NCBI GenBank assembly: GCA_942159475.1
Contig: OW804097.1
Coordinates: 37,212,298-37,276,297 of the forward strand
Source: Sthenelais limicola
Taxonomy: Eukaryota; Annelida; Polychaeta; Phyllodocida; Sigalionidae
Direction of reading: 5' to 3'
DNA: 64,000 nucleotides
Part shown: one piece after another, positions 61,006 to 64,000 of the stretch
Position numbering within the stretch: position 1 is the first letter of the stretch
Layout of the letters: each line of letters starts with the position of its first letter
Translations under genes and position numbers: made by a program
Notes under the pieces: model-generated
What the model saw: only the letters and a program-made list of their open reading frames with translations
What the model was told of the DNA's origin: nothing
Database searches by the model: none

Positions 61006-62479
61006 CCCATGAATATATGTGAGACTGCCAGAGTCTCACTGGAATAGCCTCAGACTGGTAACGTAGCAATTTAAATTCATTAGATTAATTCGTGACGGCG
61101 TCTTGGAGGTAGGCGACGCGTCGAATGTCGGTGAGTAATGGTAAGTTCGGGACAATCGCTCAAAAGTTCCGTCATCACGAACTTCATCAGTTTAATCATG
61201 TATAATAGTGGGGCAGATGTGTAAAACAATTGTGCATCTTGTCACAAAAGCATGAAACTTGGTAGAGTTGTAGACTATGATCCCAGGATTAATTTCAGAT
61301 ATGACGCCATCTTGAATTGTTATTATTATTACGGCTGTGGCGGCCATTTTAAAAACGGCCGTCACCAAATAAGGGGCAATAGTCTGGCAATGGGGAAACC
61401 TAACTCAGAAATTCCAGAAAAGTCTCTTTCTCTCTTGACGAGCAGCCCTCCTACCGCTATCCGTAAGGATAGCTTTGCTATCCTACTCAAATAACGTCAC
61501 CAGGGCGCTTTCCGAAGCCTGAACGGTATGGTACCAACACTGTCTTCGGAACGCCTTTTCTCATCCTTTTTTTTTCGGGAACTTTCTAACCAATCCCAGA
61601 AGCTAGAGTGAGTCAAGGGTAGCAAGGTCCAAACGGCAATATGTGTCACTTACTGATAAAATAAAAAGTTATCGCTTACCGAATATTGGAATCGAGTGCA
61701 GTCAACCATAACAAAACAAGAAAACCAGTAGATGGGAAGCTATAAGGTTCATGGAAGAGCTGCAGGGAACTAGCATGGAACAGCCAAGAGCTGTCACATG
61801 ATCTACAGCTATGACGTCATAGTGAGAAAACCCCCATGCATGGCCATGGTCCAGGAGAAAAACAATGACGGAATTTGGCTGTCATATTCAAGGTAGAAAC
61901 TCAGTGATTATTACATTAAAACGGTAACGAAATATAGATCCTGCTAAAATCTTAGTGTCTGCTGGTCGTTGGGTTGGTTGAACCCATACGACTTGAGCAG
62001 ACAATCTCAAAGCAAAACGTCTGCAGGCGATAATGGTGGAAGCCATGCCTTCAAGCAGCTAGAAATAGTTTAGTAATCGGGATTCCCGGCTGGTTGGCGA
62101 GGGCCGTTTTCGTGACGATGCTTCATTTGCATATATATAAAAACAATATTAGGCATTCAGATCTGCTGAAATAAGTCTAAAATAACTATATCTTTAAAGC
62201 GGTACACTATCTGGATTTATCATCTATGCGGTCTATAAATCACACAGCTGTGTAGTTTGAAGTTTCTGACATTCACTAATCACAGATATTCAAAATGGCC
62301 TCCAGCGAACCCCACAAATCTACAAATAGACATATCCCTGCTTCTAATGAGGCTAGAATCATATTCTAGATGTCTAAATATATGTTTATTTAGACTAGGA
62401 ACTCGATGAAGATAATAAATAACTCATTGGACAAATATTTCCTTGTGAGAATTGCATTCCTGTATGCAATAATTCCGCA
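61006..62479. other. No gene called; longest stretch free of the common MITEs
   Basis: 1.5 kb. A short ORF at 61252-61494 has no recognisable motif. CTATCCGTAAGGATAG (61457-61472) is a small hairpin. Nothing else is recognised. Confidence 0.4.
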
Positions 62480-62669
62480 AGATGACAGCTCTATACATTT
62501 AGTAAAACATGATGAATATCAGGTATATCTGAGTATATTTTGTTCATGTTGTTTTAAAATATCTGTTCTGCTGTAGTAAACTATATTTTAAAGCCCAGTT
62601 CTGTATTATATTTTGGTTATTTGAGAGAATTGGTGAAGGTAAATTGTACATTTTCTGACGATCTGACCC
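62480..62669 (+). repeat. MITE-A, left TIR missing
   Basis: Starts GATGACAGCTCTATACATTT, ends GACGATCTGACCC. Confidence 0.8.
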
Positions 62670-62903
62670 ATGTCTGCTTCACTACAATAAAAAGGTTTTA
62701 GCCAAAGATTTGAAGACAGGACACACAGGCAATATATAATATAGCTAATTTACTTGTCTGTGTCCAATGTTTACATCCACAGGTAGATGACTTGACACTT
62801 GACATAAATATATATTACATCAAGATTCAGATAATAGATAAGTAATCTGGGGTTGACAATCATTTTTGTCAGAAGTCTCACAACCTACCAATATCATTCA
62901 AGA

Positions 62904-63138
62904 GGGTCAGATTCTCCGAAAATGTACAGTTGGCAGCTGTCCACTTTTAGTAATTTCATCTAAATTCAGTTGCAATTTAACCAATACTAGGAAAATTCGA
63001 GTATATATGTCATTGCATTGGTTCTAGCAATATGTTTGGTTAGGTTGAACTGTATTTTGAACTTTATTATTGTCTTAAATTTGGGCTAATTGTGAGGATT
63101 GGTGAAGACAAATTGTACATTTTCTGGCGACCTCACCC
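62904..63138 (+). repeat. MITE-A, full-length 235 bp
   Basis: GGGTCAGATTCTCCGAAAAT at the left, GGCGACCTCACCC at the right. Confidence 0.9.
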
Positions 63139-63166
63139 TAAATTTAGTGGATATTAGGTGATGTAA

Positions 63167-63276
63167 GCCCACACACAGCCGATTTGCCTCCAGATTGCCC
63201 CCCGATTTGGGTCTCCCGATGAATCCTATGATTTCATTTCCAATCCTGGTTTATATTATTCTGGCTGTGTGTGGGC
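63167..63276. repeat. Perfect 14-bp inverted repeat, 82-bp loop
   Basis: GCCCACACACAGCC at 63167-63180 and GGCTGTGTGTGGGC at 63263-63276. Possibly the ends of a tiny unclassified MITE. Confidence 0.75.
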
Positions 63277-63559
63277 AGGGTTTAAAGAGGTCAACAGGGG
63301 GGAAGTGTGGTCTCAGGCATTCCAACAATAGTTATACCCCAAGGGAAATATGCATATACTATATTCCATAAACTCATAATAGTACTATAAGATATATCCC
63401 ATATATGGGTATACAGTCATGCATAACTCATGACCAGTGTGTATTTGATGGCATACAAATATATTATTAGTGATTGGAACACGCCGATCGTTTCGACCCT
63501 CCTCTGAGTTCATTTGAATTTTAGCATAAGATTAATTGACTGACAACTGCTACAAGAGT

Positions 63560-63789
63560 TGGATCGTCAGAATATGTACAATCGGGGGCTCTAAACATTT
63601 AGTAAATTTTGCTACATTAGACTGGAAAATGGTCAATTCTACCTATATTTGAGTATAGTTGATATAGCCGTGATTCAAACAATGGGTTTGGTTAAGTTGA
63701 ACTGAATTTTGAATCTCATTACTGTCTTAAATTTGGCTTATTTGAGCGGATTCCTGAAGACAAATTGTACATTTTCTGACGATTTCTCA
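63560..63789 (+). repeat. MITE-A, decayed ends
   Basis: TGGATCGTCAGAATATGTAC at the left, GACGATTTCTCAC at the right. Confidence 0.8.
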
Positions 63790-63835
63790 CACAAAGGTTG
63801 ACATGTGACCTTTGACTCCTGCTTACTTTTTTTTT

Positions 63836-63865
63836 GTTTTCTCAGCTATTTATAGCTGAGAAAAC
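63836..63865. repeat. Perfect 13-bp hairpin
   Basis: GTTTTCTCAGCTA, loop TTTA, TAGCTGAGAAAAC, preceded by a T-run. Confidence 0.9.
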
Positions 63866-64000
63866 ATATGAGTCACTATGAAATGTGCCAATCACTGATA
63901 CTGCATCTACATCTTGATAACTTGGTTAACTGTCTGTGAGGTGTTTAACCTTAGATGTGACATCAGGCGAGGATGCCATATCTAATCCTTTCAATCAGTC

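Overview
This is a repeat-rich eukaryotic (animal) window with no convincing host protein-coding gene. It is AT-rich and packed with nested mobile elements: one LINE, one 16.3 kb envelope-bearing Ty3/gypsy-type LTR retrotransposon, and a dense carpet of small inverted-repeat DNA elements (MITEs). A dispersed repeat starting GTGAGTGAGTGAGATTGGTT and carrying TTTACGCCC is, from memory, of a type common in molluscs, especially gastropods. A lophotrochozoan, probably mollusc, source is my best guess. This is not proven.

Layout. 1-4.9 kb: a LINE on the + strand, cut by the window start, with three successive ORFs: the 3' part of a NADAR (YbiA-like) domain, an SGNH-hydrolase/esterase-like ORF, and an intact APE endonuclease-reverse transcriptase. 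4.9-10.6 kb: MITEs of two main families, A (235 bp, TIR GGGTCAG...) and C (about 350-400 bp, TIR GTGATGTGTTA...), plus a foldback MITE split by a 5'-truncated LINE with 6-bp target-site duplications. 10631-26965: the LTR retrotransposon, with 351-bp LTRs differing at two positions. It encodes a long Gag with coiled coil, PPxY and PTAP motifs and Arg/Asn/Ser repeats, a Pol broken by a one-base frame change inside RNase H, an F-like Env with a second membrane segment and an extra C-terminal domain, and a small acidic fourth ORF. 27-64 kb: only repeats. These include a TTAA-bounded 6.9 kb element with kilobase-scale inverted arms, an exact 695-bp tandem duplication, a 1.37 kb TA-flanked element holding a tRNA-like sequence, several foldback palindromes, minisatellites and about 40 more family A or C copies.

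How the parts work together. In the LINE, the EN-RT ORF supplies target-primed reverse transcription, while the NADAR and esterase ORFs are probable accessory or ORF1-type proteins. In the LTR element, Gag would build particles and recruit budding machinery through its late-domain motifs, Pol would process, copy and integrate, and Env could give an extracellular phase. The near-identical LTRs say the insertion is recent, but the pol break argues that this copy alone is not autonomous. The small DNA elements carry no transposase and must have been moved by enzymes encoded elsewhere. Target-site duplications can be read directly for several families: 4 bp for A and C, TA for three others, TTAA for the large one.
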